Assembly (NCBI RefSeq): GCF_964355755.1 | Contig: NC_092671.1 | Span: 20,236,001 to 20,300,000, forward strand | DNA length: 64,000 nucleotides | Reading direction: 5' to 3' | DNA from: Antedon mediterranea | Lineage: Eukaryota > Echinodermata > Crinoidea > Comatulida > Antedonidae | In this document: in pieces, positions 1 to 11,444 of the stretch | Numbering within the stretch: the first letter of the stretch is position 1 | Layout of the letters: each line of letters starts with the position of its first letter | Made by a program: the position numbers and the translations under genes | Notes under the pieces: model-generated | What the model was told of the DNA's origin: nothing | Databases searched by the model: none | The model's input: the letters and a program-made list of their open reading frames with translations, nothing else

Positions 1-2419
1 TCAAATGATTGTTGTGCAAATGTCACAGAACATTTTTTTCCTGCGGATGTCCAGCGCTGCAATTTAACCTTTGTGACTTTATCTCATAAGCTTTTATCGC
101 CAATGATTCTCTTTTGGACAAAGTCGTTATAAGCATCGATTCCACAAGTCTCTTGCCTGAGAATGTCATCTCGAATTGTGTCTGGTATAACAGATTTGGT
201 AATGACATTGACTAGTTGATTGCCAAAATGGATTCATTTCCTGTAGTACAGATTTCAATTTTGTAACCTTTAATTCTTGTTTTCGATTAACTGTGGGAGA
301 CATTTCATGATGTACGCTACGCTTTTCTCGATAAAATCCCTGTCTCAGATGATAATTTCTGTAATTCTGGTGCAATTAGGAAGAACCGCTGCAGAGCTGC
401 CGGCTTCTGTGTAATGCCCTTTAAGCCTCCAAAAACTTTCAATCGCCTGTTCTCTTGCTCTAAACCATGATCCACACCCAAACTACAGAAACTGAGGTCT
501 GTTTTCTTAACACAGAAATTCCCTTCTAAAAATTGTTTCCATACATCAGGGTCAGTTGTTTGTAGGCTGTACATCTTTGACAGGTACTCTGGGACGTGCT
601 GTGCATATTTTAACCTATTTTGGCTAAAAAAATAGATACATAATTTCTCCAGTGAAGTGAGATGAAGAATCCAGTCTCCCTGCTGGGATGCTTTTATGAA
701 CTGCATAAGAGTGAGAACCATGTCCATGTACATTAACATTACTCTGAATGTTGGCGAAGAAGCGCTACGTTGTGTAGTGAATAAATGCAATTTCTTTTGT
801 AGGTCACTGACTAAAATTGATCATTTGAGATCTTTTTTGCTGTGCTTGAATCATTTTCACTACATGCTGTCTGCAGAAGATCTGATTTTGCAGTAAGTGT
901 CTCGGGGAGTGACCCGTTGGAGGATTGGTATTCATCCATTAGAAGATCATGCAACGCTTGTAGCGTAATGATATGTGCTATTACGCCTCTTTTCATATGT
1001 CGCCCTTCAAGTATTTGTCTGGTTGTTGTAGGACCATAGATATCAGCTTCAATCCATGCATCATCAATTCCACTGGCCTCTATAGAACTACCAATAGCAC
1101 GAAGTGCACATAGAACTGTATGGAATTCGCCTACTCTTAAAATGCAGTTCTTTGTCATTTCAGGTTTTAGGGATTGTAGTTTGACTGCCTTCATATACAG
1201 GTCCATGTCCAATGTAACAATGGTCTTTCTGTTTGGTCCAACAATCTGACAATTTATGTGCGGCGCATGCTTTAACACAGTAAGCAATGTGGACCATTCA
1301 TGAGCAGGTGCTGGTATAGTGGAAGGGTTTGTATTTGTGTAAATGGTCTCTCATCATCTGTTACAATAGAGTTATAAGCCGCCCATGGTGGTATAAACTC
1401 AGTGGTTGACGTTTGATAATCAGTGTTTACAGTTTCAGTCGATGAGCTTTCAGAATGATGGTTTTCTTCATTAGTTTTATACTTAGCTACAAGCTAGGAA
1501 CGATCCATGTTAATTGCAATGTTGAAGTTGTTTGTTTGCTGTTGTTTTGTGTAATCCGGATATTTTGGACTGTTACTTGGTTTGGGATTTCCACAAATAC
1601 CACTATCGTATGTTTTTACTCCTGTTAGCCCTTCAGCGATCTGGATGATGATTCAGATGAAATGATTAATTTGTCAGCAGGTAAATTACGTTCAGCGGCC
1701 TGTTGAAAAGCAACCATGACAGTAGCATGTAGGGTATTTTTCCCATCGTTGGTGTCTTCTGAGAAATCTATATTATCCGCAGCAAAGAACAATGGTCTAC
1801 CATACTGAAGCCCTGGTGGAATGTAGATACCACCAGTTGCAGCCATTCGTAAAATTACGGCATCGGCCAGTTGAGTTTCAATGCGTAGTATCTGACTGTA
1901 ATTGACTGACAATCCCAACGAATGTAGATAAGAAACCAAATGTTTGCTACTGCTGTATGTATGGACTTTCAAACCAACTGCAAGGACGTTTTCATTTCCA
2001 CAAGTGTGCCTGTACCTGTTGTCGCTTTTAGGTATATGGGCTACTTGCCGTTGAGTTTTGACCTAGTATATGATGCTTTGTGCAATGTTTAGACATGACC
2101 TCTCTATCTGTTCTGAACGGCAACTATTCATTGATGTCGATGGACCTTGAATTAGCCATCTCAAAAAGGTCTTTATGGACGCCGGAATGTTGTTGTGTCT
2201 TTCATCGCTGTTTAATGTCCCATCAAACAACCATGGCGCCTCTCTGCTTTGAAGGATATCTTTTCTTAAAATACTCTCACTGTGGAAAATACTTTTCATA
2301 TCCTCTTCTGGTGTTTCAGATTCCTTCTTGATGGCATTATTTTTGGCCTTATTGGAGCATACCATTTCAGCTTTTCTTTTGTTTGGCCGGGAAAATTTGA
2401 TATCTTTCATGCGGGTCAT
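1..2419 (-). pseudogene. Family A transposase-like protein, broken and cut by the window edge
   Basis: Reading leftwards, coding blocks lie at 2419-2066, 2050-1625, about 1490-811, 790-317 and 375-1, in shifting frames. They align block by block with the gene at 43.7-49.7 kb: a SLGL..Y..IL..E.QL segment then a DNID motif near 1770; an LDMDLYMKA block near 1215; FHTVLCALRAIGS followed by a GRHMKRG.IAH segment near 1140-960; and GVDHGLEQEN near 470. DNID, DMD and DxxxEQ are candidate catalytic acids of a DDE-like nuclease; that is inference. Frame changes near 2060, 1620-1490, 800 and 100, plus in-frame stops, suggest a pseudogene, though some breaks could be introns. The C-terminal part lies beyond the left edge. 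Function is unknown. Confidence 0.6.
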
Positions 2420-3179
2420 GATGAGGTTTTTAACACATACTTGTTGCCGATAGACTTGTCTTCCAAACCATGCATTTTGCGGATGGCAGTATAAGTATTA
2501 GTCTGGGCTCCAGACGGAGTTTTGTCTTAATATTAGTAAAAATATAAATATTTTTGCACATATGGCGTTTCATACGTGTATTACTTGAGTTTGGATACTC
2601 CGTCTGGGGAAACACGCACAAGTCACGTGGTTTGACACCAAGAATTCTTGGTGCATACGATTATCCGGTTGACTCGTTTCAGCTGCATGCGATTGGCTAC
2701 TCACTCGTACACTGTTTTAATATTCATATCTCAGAATTTCAAAGACTCAACATCTAAGACGATGCGCATGCGCTATATTACGTTTAGACAATGTGTACTT
2801 AGGTACATTGATGAAAGTTTCTGAAAGCTAGAAATGATTTTATATGCCTAGTAGTCTGGTAAACATTTGATGGGATTTTTCCCAAGAACATGAAAACTCG
2901 TCTTGATATGATAGCCTAGCTTCTCCGCAAATCAAACATTGAATGGATCATTTATTATGCGGAGATAATTTAATTTATTTCCCACCCATCCATACCCTGT
3001 CCTGTTCTTTGTGGTGGTGTAGCCCTGTTGTGTGCCGGTGTAGCCCTGTTGTGTGCCGGTCGGTGGTGGTATGTACCTTATTGGGGTTCTATTTGGCAGG
3101 TCATACGTACGAGTTGAGTATCCCTACGAAGGAGGCCTAGGCCAGGACTAAACAATTAATAAACAAAACAACTTGGCAA
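2420..3179. other. Gene-free spacer
   Basis: No convincing coding region. It contains an inverted pair of CAGACGGAGT-like strings about 85 bp apart (near 2511 and 2598), perhaps the ends of a tiny decayed MITE, and a local direct repeat of TGTAGCCCTGTTGTGTGCCGG at 3018-3060. Confidence 0.5.
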
Positions 3180-3936
3180 TGTTATGCGCGATTTGAACGA
3201 TTTGCGCAATTTGAAATTGCGCAATTTGAAATTGCGCAAAGAATTCTTGCGCAATTTAAAATTGCACAAGGATTGTTTTGCGCAATTTCAAATTGCGCAA
3301 TCAACTTGCGCAATTTCAAATTGCGCAAGAAAATCTTTGCGCAATTTCAAATTGCGCTGCACAATTTGTAAATTGCGCAAGATAGTTCTTGCGCAATATG
3401 ACACCTTTGCGCAATTTGAAAACGAACTGTAAATTTTCAAGGAGTTTAAAATTTAGTATTTTATTATAAATAAATAAGACCATTTCAATGAAGATAATGT
3501 TTAATACTCACTTTTTAAGTTTTTAATATTAGTTTAAGCTAGGCCATGTAACCTAGTCAGTATCAGTAGTCCAGACCCTAGCTAGGCTAGAGTAGTATAG
3601 CCGGCCGCCCGCGCCGCGCCCGCCTGGTGGAACACCACCGCTTCGTTTTCCTTCGTCGGTTCTTCGACGGTATGCTAACTTACAACAATATTTGCACTAC
3701 TAAAATAAGGAAATGCGATATTTATCTTTAATTTTGAATCATTCTTAGAAATTACTATAAAAATTTGGGTGTGCATGATTTCACAATTTGTCGAAAAACC
3801 TTGCGCAATTTGCAGATTACTTGCGCAATTTAATACGTTGCTTGCGCAATTTGAAACACATGTTTCAATTCAAATTGCGCAAGGATTTTTTTTGCGCAAT
3901 TTCAAATTGCGCAAATCGTTCAAATCGCGCATAACA
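3180..3936. mobile_element. MITE with dense TTGCGCAA palindromes
   Basis: The ends are inverted copies beginning TGTTATGCGCGATTTGAACG and continuing into TTTGCGCAA. A 4-bp direct repeat GCAA flanks both ends (3176-3179 and 3937-3940), consistent with a target duplication. Between the ends I count 18 copies of the palindrome TTGCGCAA, mostly within ATTGCGCAAT- or AAATTGCGC-type hairpins, in two blocks (about 3200-3420 and 3800-3925). The middle is ordinary sequence with a GC-rich patch near 3600. No transposase is encoded, so it is non-autonomous. The superfamily is not assigned. Confidence 0.7.
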
Positions 3937-4299
3937 GCAACACGATTTTATATTTCAACAGTTGTTCAGTCTCGATCGTACATTCAGCACTGTACGTACT
4001 CTATCTTTTTCATTTTGAAACAAAATGATCATTGGTTGATTCGAAATCCATATTTACATACCGCCCGCCCCATATAGCCAAATACGGTATGATAACCTAC
4101 GTCATTCTTATCGGATGTTTGCGGTCTGCAAATCGATTTCTATACGTGTTTCACAAGTCTGTATTTTCAGAGAAAATTGCGGTCGAAATAAAAACAAATA
4201 AATATAAAAAAAGACAATAAATACAGACTTGGGGCAAGTCTAAAGTATTAGTGACATCATTCATTGAAATAATGTTGCCAGACTGCAGAACGTTATTCA

Positions 4300-6056
4300 A
4301 AACACTGACAAACTCAATATCTATTAGATATTATACATGTCACATTAAATAGAATTATGATAATATATTTCGCAATTGTAAACTATTTTATAATACATAT
4401 TTATTAACAAACTAGTGTACATTCACTTTTACAGACAATTATTTACTAACATGCTAAATTAGTTCACAAAAAAGGCCTAACACAGCAACACCAAAAATCA
4501 ACGAATCGTTACTCAGCACGGCCTATTAAATTAAGTATTGTTTTTATGATATAAATTGGTATAAAATACATGTTATTAATAGGATAAAATGTTAAATTTC
4601 ATTAAATTTGTTTTACCAGAAACAATTTAAATATAGGAATATGATTAAACTATCCTTTGTGAAAACGCGTAAATACCAACACCAATACGTAGCGCCCGGT
4701 TGAAGAAGCGAACTGTCCGGCAGTTTTTACTAAATAAATTGCATGAAATGAACAATTAAATATCCAAACAGCATTTAACATGATGTTGGCATGTAGTTGA
4801 TAACATTTTTTATCATGAAAATACGGGTGTCACGAAACCTAAGACCACGAAAGCTAAGACCCCCTAAGACCTAAGATCACGAAAGCTAAGACCCAAGACC
4901 TAAGATTACAAATTCTAAGATATACTACAGCTTAAAAACAATACTTGTTTATCCATACATAATTTTAAACACAGTAGGTTTCATTTATTACCATAAATAT
5001 AATTTAATACCACCGCAAAACATAGATAAACTCACATTATTTTCGCCCGTTGAGTAAATGTATATTTTTTCTTTACAACAAACAAACTTGACGGGGTGTT
5101 TGTTTGTATATATTTACTCCATTGTGTTGGTTCAGAGGATGTTTTTCTTACGCACCTGCCTTTCTTGTATTTTGACTCCAAATTTGTTGACTAACTTTAT
5201 CCTGAACACCACACTTTAAAATTAGGACTTATAAGTACTTTCAGAAGGAGAAACACATAATAACAAATAAATAAATCCTTTAAATTTATGATTTTACAGA
5301 TGTTTCTTTGTATAACTGTAATGTAACTCCTCGAGCTCCCCATGCTCAATGTTTTTGTTTCTATGGAGCGCCAAAAAAGCAACAATAATAGTACAAGTAT
5401 AAAAACAGAAAGAAAACGAAACAAAAAAACTTATCATGATTTTTTAATTAAAATTTATTTGACAGTATTTATTTCCTCGTACTTGCATGATTATACTATT
5501 ATCATTACAATTTTAATTTTACATTGTTCCATCCACACTGTAGATGGACTCCACAGAGTTTTCAGCCCTCTATATAATTTTTGCTCTTTTGACGTTCCAT
5601 AGAAACAAAAACATTGAACATGGCGTAGGCCTACTGTACTGTAGGCTAGTCATTTTGTGTGCGAGAAAAACGTCTGTAAAATCATCAATTTAAAAATGTA
5701 TTTGTTACTTTTTATGTGATTCTTTTTCATGAAAGTGCCAATTCTAAGGTGTGGTATTCAGAATAAATGTTGGGAGTTAAAATACAAGGCAGGTGCGAAA
5801 GATAAATATTTGTAATCTTAGGTCTTGGGTCTTAGCTTTCGTGATCTTAGGTCTTAGGGGGTCTTAGCTTTCGTGGTCTTAGGTTTCGTGACACCCATGA
5901 AAATACTACCGGTGGTCCAGCCTTTGATTAGTGAAACCGTCACAAAAAGTTGTATACATCCCAGATACATCCTCACTTATGGCGGCGCCACATGGACAAT
6001 ATTACTGTTACAGGGAAAATCGCGGATTACTCATTCTTGTAATATAATATTCTTTG
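4300..6056. mobile_element. Copy of the hAT-like repeat seen at 34714-35541, split by a foldback element
   Basis: From about 4313 to 4824 and again from 5907 to about 6056, the sequence matches 34830-35541 closely, including the stretch with TTAATAGG..AAATGTTAAAT and the right end ATTCTTTG. The left terminus of this copy is not recognisable, so it is truncated or replaced there. It carries the Mutator-like element at 4825-5896; the copy at 35 kb lacks it and so preserves the empty site. Confidence 0.65.
4825..5896. mobile_element. Mutator-like foldback MITE, copy 1
   Basis: Starts GGGTGTCACGAAA and ends with its inverse TTTCGTGACACCC. It is flanked by a perfect 10-bp direct repeat ATGAAAATAC (4815-4824 and 5897-5906). 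The termini hold tandem ACGAAAGCTAAGACC-type units. The interior is largely self-complementary: the CAATGTTTTTGTTTCTATGG segment near 5348 recurs inverted near 5600. Two further copies are at 36997 and 43889. A target duplication of 9-10 bp and long palindromic ends fit Mutator-like elements; the superfamily call is inference. No transposase is encoded. Confidence 0.8.
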
Positions 6057-6136
6057 GTGTAATGGAAATAAATGATCAGTATTTAATTCCCTTTCCAATG
6101 ATACCACTACTCACGATCATTTTTGTTAAAGTTAGT

Positions 6137-6163
6137 CCGCCATCTTGAAAATCAAAATGGCGG
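6137..6163. repeat. Short inverted repeat next to the 3' LTR
   Basis: CCGCCATCTTG and its near inverse CAAAATGGCGG sit 5 bp apart, ending two bases before the LTR. It may be part of the pre-insertion site. No function can be assigned. Confidence 0.5.
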
Positions 6164-6164
6164 C

Positions 6165-6672
6165 TTTAGGGAATAAGTAATTCGGTCTTTACTTACCCTA
6201 TTTAGAATACGGTAATGGAGTATTGTAGCAGTCAAACGATGTCCAAAGCTGGAAGTATCCTAGGCTCGAAGTAAATAAACTATACGGAGTGTAGAAACCA
6301 CATATCCACACGAAGCGCGTACGTACGTGCGCAGTGTAAGGTTAGGGTAGGCTAGTTCAGGACAATAATATATACAACGGTACAATAATTGAAAGACGAT
6401 AACATACAGTAACACGTGGTAAAATATGTAAAGTTAAAACGCTAAATATCAAAATGTAATAGTGCTAATAATTAGGACAACTAATTATTATCGTAAAACT
6501 TGTACTAAAACTCGCAATGGTTTGCTCATAAAAATGTCGATGTCTTCTCGTTGAAAACTTGACGCAGAGAGAGAGAGATCGCTCGTTGCGCGTTCGCTAT
6601 ATTTACAACAGCAATTTGCATAACTTTACGCGTTGAGCGCACACACGCAAATATGTGTGTGAAGTTCCTACA
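6165..6672 (-). repeat. 3' LTR of Ty3/gypsy element
   Basis: 508 bp matching 10931-11444. In the coding direction it begins TGTAGGAACTTC and ends in ATTCCCTAAA. By eye it differs from the partner at about five bases plus two short indels, which is roughly 99% identity and means a young insertion. A polypurine tract precedes it on the coding strand. Confidence 0.9.
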
Positions 6673-6686
6673 TAGCTCCCCCCTAG
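6673..6686 (-). promoter_or_regulatory. Polypurine tract
   Basis: On the coding (minus) strand the purine run AGGGGGGAGC lies directly upstream of the LTR start TGTAGG. This is where the plus-strand primer of Ty3/gypsy elements is expected. Confidence 0.7.
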
Positions 6687-6885
6687 CTCTTTGCCGCTAG
6701 GTGAGAGCGATAGAAAAAAATAAGTTCATAAAGTTAGTAAAAAGTATTCAGGTACAGTCATGCTCATTGAATTTTTGTGGCCAATGTACGTGTCGTCCAG
6801 AGCGAGTTTGGCGGGGTGGCGACGGTGCGATTGCAATGTGCGTCTCTGTCGTATATGATGTTGCTGCCTGACTAGGTCCGTAGAA

Positions 6886-8838
6886 TTAGTTTGATCCGTA
6901 TCTAAGTAAGCCGGTTTCAGTCAGTACTGTGTCCTGTTTTCCTGCAAGTTGTACAACGAAAAATTTGTCGCTCCTGCTAACAACTTTAAACGGGCCATTG
7001 TAAGGGCACTGTAGAGGCTTGCGGACTTTATCACAGCGAATGAAAACGTGTGTACACATAGCTAAATCTGTATGTACGTGTACCTTACGAGAATTTTGTC
7101 GCGTCGGTGTTGGACGTATGTTTTGCATAATGCGCTGCAGTCGATGAATATAGTTACTAGGGTCCAAGTCAGCATTAGTGGAAGAAGGCGTAACAAACTG
7201 CCCTGGCAAACGTAACGTGGTGCCGAAAACTAATTCTGCTGACGATAGCCCCAAGTCTTCCTTGACCACCGTGCGAAGACCAAGAAGTACTAGCGGTAAA
7301 GCATCTGACCATAGCTGAGGGTCGTCGAGGGCCTTAAGCGAACCTTTGAGTTGGCGATGGAACCTTTCTACTAATCCATTTGCTATTGGGTGGTATGATG
7401 TAGTGTGTATGCGTTTCGTACCCAGTAAGTTCACTAGCGCATTAAACAGCGATGATTCAAACTGGCTGCCACGATCGGTAGTAATGGTCGATGGTGCCCC
7501 AAACATGGACACCCATTTACAAACGAAAGCTTTAGCGACGGTTGCTGCCGAAATATCGGGAATAGGTATGGCTTCTGTCCATCTCGTAAAACGGTCAATG
7601 CATGTCAATAGGTAGCTGTTGCCATCAGACGGTCGAAGCGGACCAACAAGGTCGATGTGGACATGATCGAAACGCGCGTCTGGTGTGGCAAAAGTTCCCA
7701 ACGGTGTAATAGTGTGGCGATGTACTTTTGCCTTTTGACACTGAACACAACACTTCGCCCAGTTACGTACGTCTCGATTCATGCTAGGCCAAACGTATCG
7801 AGTACTCACTAACTTCAATGTAGCCCTAATTCCAGGATGCGATAGTGAATGTAACGAATCGAAAACGGCCCTGCGCAACTCCTTAGGGACGAAAGGTCGA
7901 GGAGTGCCCGTACTTATGTCACATACAATAGTTCTATCACTGGTGGCTATTGGTGCGTCATGTAAATCAAAAGTTGACTCCTGCAAATGACGAAGTAACT
8001 CCTCATCATTCTTCTGCTGCTCGGCCATGACTGTGAAGTCAATGACATCTGACGACTTTGCAGTAAGGACAGGTGTGTTAAAGGTGTTAAGATTGATGCG
8101 AGATAATGCGTCTGCAACTTCGTTTTGCGAACCCTTAACGTGTCGGACATTGGTGGTAAATTGTGAAATGTAATCTAGGTGACGAATCTCTCGAGGTGAG
8201 TAGCGGTCCGAGCTTGCTTTCAGTGCAAATGTGAGCGGTTTGTGGTCTGTGAGGATGAAAAATTCCCTTGCTTCAAGCAAATGACGAAAATGTCGGATAG
8301 CAAGGTAAGCGGCTAACAGTTCTCGTCCGAATGTGCTGTACCTTGTTTCAGCTGGATTCATTCTGCGCGAGAAGAATGCGATAGGATGCCAGACGTCTTT
8401 TACCATCTGTTGTAGCACACGACCAACCGCAAAGTTAGATGCATCAACCATTAAACATAATGTGGCGGATGAATCGGGATGTTCCAGATAAGTTGCCTCT
8501 GCAAGTGCTACCTTAACAGTCTCAAAGGCCGTAATCGCCGTCGGTGGTAATGTAATTGATTTTCGAGGTTTACCTGCCAGTAAATCAGTCAACGGATGAA
8601 CTATATCTGAACATCGAGGAATAAAACGCCTGTAGAAGTTGATTAATCCTAAGAATTCACGCAGTTTACGGACTGTGTCGGGTACAGGAAATGTTTCGAT
8701 AGCTTCTATCTTGGAACGTAGTGGTCGGATACCCATGTCATCGATATGATGTCCCAGAAATGTCAAAGACGAAACTCCCCATTCACATTTGACAGGATAA
8801 ACTACAATACCAAATTCTTCAAGACGGTCGAACAACAA
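6886..8838 (-). pseudogene. pol: Ty3/gypsy pol: RT thumb, RNase H and integrase (longest intact part)
   Basis: A single 650-codon reading frame. Residues 1-110 are the end of the reverse transcriptase (FLGHHI, LREFLGLINFYRRFI). About 120-245 is RNase H (LMVDASNFAVG, ILTDHKPL, ADALSR). A zinc-binding H..H..C..C segment is near 330-375 (LHSLSHPGI, CVQCQKAK). The integrase core follows with DLVGPL, TTDRGSQFES and HPIANGLVERFHRQLK carrying the D, D and E residues. A short C-terminal segment ends at LLRYGSN. The family makes one Gag-Pol or Pol polyprotein cut by its protease. Here the frame is separated from the palm domain by a frameshift near 8845, so the element is called broken as sequenced. 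No envelope gene lies between this frame and the LTR. Confidence 0.9.
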
Positions 8839-8854
8839 CTTGAGGTGAATTCAT

Positions 8855-9636
8855 TCATTGTTCATCATTGCTGGCTATGAGAAGATCGTCGATGTATGCG
8901 TATACAAAATCCAAACCACGTAAAACTTTATCGATGAACCGCTGGAATGTCTGTGCTGCGTTTCTAAGTCCAAACGGCATTCTTAAAAATTCGAACATCC
9001 CAAATGGTGTCGTTATTGCAGTTTTCGGCACATCTTCTGGTGCAACAGGTATCTGGTGATAGGCTCGTACCAGGTCAATCTTAGAGAAAACTTTCTTTCC
9101 CTGAAGCGTAGCTGTGAAATCGTGAATATGAGGGATTGGATATCTATCCGAAACTGTAGCATTATTGAGGGCTCTGTAGTCTCCACATGGTCTCCAATCA
9201 CCTTCTGTTTGCTTCGCATGTGAAGCGGCGAAGACCAGCAACTTTTTGACGGTTGAATAATGCCCAGCTGAAGCATATGGTCGAACTCAGCTCGTGCGAT
9301 CTTGAGTTTCTGTGGAGCCAATCTCCAAGGTCGGGCAGCGATCGATGGACCTTTGGTAGTTATACGATGAGTGACATCATGCTTTAGTTTGGCCTCTTTG
9401 AAACTCGGACGTGTAATTTTGGGAAAGTATTTACCTAGTATTGATTCATAACGTGAATCAATCACAGGTCGAGGCAAAACAGGACTAAGCGAGCAGAGCT
9501 TAGATGCAGTACCTTGCACACTTAAATTAGTAGTAGAATCAATTAACTTGCGGTGTTTAACATCGAATAACAAACCAAAATGTTGCAGAAAGTCTGCGCC
9601 GACAATTACTGAGGGAACATCGGCTATAGTAAACAC
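8855..9636 (-). pseudogene. pol: Ty3/gypsy pol: protease end and RT palm, frameshifted
   Basis: Two overlapping frames. 9636-9013 holds the end of the protease (VIVGADFLQHFGLLFDV) and the RT entry segment ([18 protein letters not shown]). 9241-8855 holds the palm, with [41 protein letters not shown] and the catalytic YIDD box. The switch is near 9235, and a second break near 8845 separates the palm from the thumb. With LTRs this similar, these breaks are either very recent or sequencing or assembly errors. Confidence 0.85.
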
Positions 9637-9935
9637 CCATCTGCATATGTCCGTCTAAAACCAAAATCAAGTGTTAAAGATCGTTCACCATAGGTGTTGA
9701 TTTGAGAGTTGTTAACTGCTTGCAAAACAAAATCACTTTTTCGCTGTTGATGGTCTTGTTTTGTTGCAGGAAGGACGCTAATCTCGGCTCCTGTATCTAC
9801 TAAAAACTTTAGTCCAGTATCTCTATCATAAATGTGAAATAAGCGACTATCAGAAACGGTGCCGGACGAATTCGTCGCAGTTATTCGCCGGCTTTGGAGT
9901 TTTCCGAAGTTGGGAAACTGCATGGCAACCTGCAC
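9624..9935 (-). pseudogene. pol: Ty3/gypsy aspartic protease
   Basis: About 100 codons with the retroviral-type active site LVDTGAEISVLPA. It is followed by a frame change near 9636 into the frame carrying the second half of the protease and the RT. The enzyme would act as a homodimer on the polyprotein. It overlaps the end of gag, as is usual when pol is expressed by frameshift or readthrough. Confidence 0.85.
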
Positions 9936-10738
9936 CTACGTGCTGCCTTGCCAAACCGGGTGTGATACCAGCACTGCTCTGAGTCATTTTCATTGGTTTG
10001 TGTTCGTTTAGCACTGGAAGAACGGTTCCGATTTCGGCTTCTGCTCCTGCTCTTATCCCGATGTTGATCGTTTGCCAAGGATGATACCATTGCGGTCAAC
10101 TTGTTAATTTCAGCTCGTAGCGTTTGAATTTCGTTTCGGTCGGCGTTAGCACTTGTGGGGTTAGAGATTGCGGCTACTCTGGGTTGGCTGGGAGACACCT
10201 CTAAAATTCTGTCGGCTAATTCCGCTATCTGAGCGACGGTAACGTTTCCGCCTGTTGCGGCTAAAATCAGTTGCACGTTATTGGGCAATCGCTGAATGAA
10301 CAACTGTTTCAAGATCGAATCCTCTAATGTGCGGCTGCCTAGCAACTGATACATTTTGCGCAATAGTTGTGTTGGTTTTCTGTCACCCAATTCCTCCGTA
10401 GTGAGCAGTGGTCCGCTTAATTAACTCTTCCTTTAACTTGCTGTATGGACCCCCTCAGCAGGAGGAGCTAAGAGCAGATCACGTACCTCCTGAAAGATCG
10501 AAGGCTGTAACGACGCCACGATATAGGCAAATTTCGTAGCTTCCGTGGTAATATTGCGAGTTGCGAACTGCGCTTCCACTTGGGCAAACCATATCGCGGG
10601 ATCGTTAGCCCAAAATGGTGGTAGCTTGAGGGTAAATGCCGCTAAAGGTAATGCGCGTTGCGTGGCGACTGGTACCCCAGCATTACCTCCCGCTTGATCC
10701 ACAGCAACTGCTGCTTCGGCTGGAGGAGGATCTTCCAT
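9881..10738 (-). pseudogene. gag: Ty3/gypsy gag, two frameshifts and a small deletion
   Basis: The start at 10738 gives a proline/alanine-rich N-terminus, then a capsid-like segment (LPPFWANDPAIWFAQVEAQF). The frame stops near 10433. A short YSKLKEELIKRT segment lies in another frame, and the third frame (10390-9881) resumes at ELGDRKPTQLLRKM. It runs through a basic SR-rich linker to a zinc-knuckle-like CWYHTRFGKAARRC. About ten codons appear to be missing at the join compared with related Gag proteins as I remember them. The protein forms the particle shell. Confidence 0.8.
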
Positions 10739-10910
10739 TTTCGCCTCAAAAAATTAATAATTGTTTTAGGCCTACCTTATAATTAAAAGTAAACTGTGTA
10801 ACAGAAATGTTTTCAAAACATAGATAGGCCGAGTATCGCTAATAATACAAATGTTACATACAAGAAGTAGGCTACAGCCTACAGATACTCCACTAGTAGT
10901 AGTCCATACG

Positions 10911-10929
10911 AATCACGTCGGGGTCACCA
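10911..10929 (-). promoter_or_regulatory. tRNA primer binding site
   Basis: One base inside the 5' LTR, the coding strand reads TGGTGACCCCGACGTGAT. It begins with TGG, as expected for pairing with a tRNA 3' CCA end. I cannot name the tRNA with confidence. Confidence 0.65.
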
Positions 10930-10930
10930 C

Positions 10931-11444
10931 TTTAGGGAATAAGTAATTCGGTCTTTACTTACCCTATTTAGAATACGGTAATGGAGTATTGTAGCAGTCA
11001 AACGATGTCCAAAGCTGGAAGTATCCTAGGCTCGAAGTAAATAAACTATACGGAGTGTAGAAACCACATATCCACACAAAGCGCGTACGTACGTGCGCAG
11101 TGTAAGGTTAGGGTAGGCTAGTTCAGGACAATAATATATACAACGGTACAATAATTGAAAGACGATAACATACAGTAACACGTAGTAAAATATGTAAAGT
11201 TAAAACGCTAAATATCAAAATGTAATAGTGCTAATAATTAGGACAACTAATTATTATCGTAAAACTTGTACTAAAACTCGCAATGGTTTGCTCATAAAAA
11301 TGTCGATGTCTTCTCGTTGAAAACTAGACGCAGACAGAGAGAGAGATCGCTCGTTGCGCGTTCGCTATATTTACAACAGCAATTTGCATAGCTTTACGCG
11401 TTGAGCGCACACACGCAAATATGTACGTGTGTGAAGTTCCTACA
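10931..11444 (-). repeat. 5' LTR of Ty3/gypsy element
   Basis: 514 bp, partner of 6165-6672. It has small differences, such as an extra ACGT near 11425 and an extra GA pair in the GAGA run near 11340. No convincing target duplication is seen at the outer ends (GCGGC on the left, CGCCC on the right), which suggests later rearrangement or recombination between copies. Confidence 0.9.

Noticed and set aside
7346-7990. Plus-strand frames inside the retrotransposon
   Set aside because: Antisense shadows of the pol frame, without any motif.
6165-11444. Endogenous retrovirus with envelope gene
   Set aside because: No frame between the end of pol (6886) and the 3' LTR (6672); it is a Ty3/gypsy retrotransposon without env.
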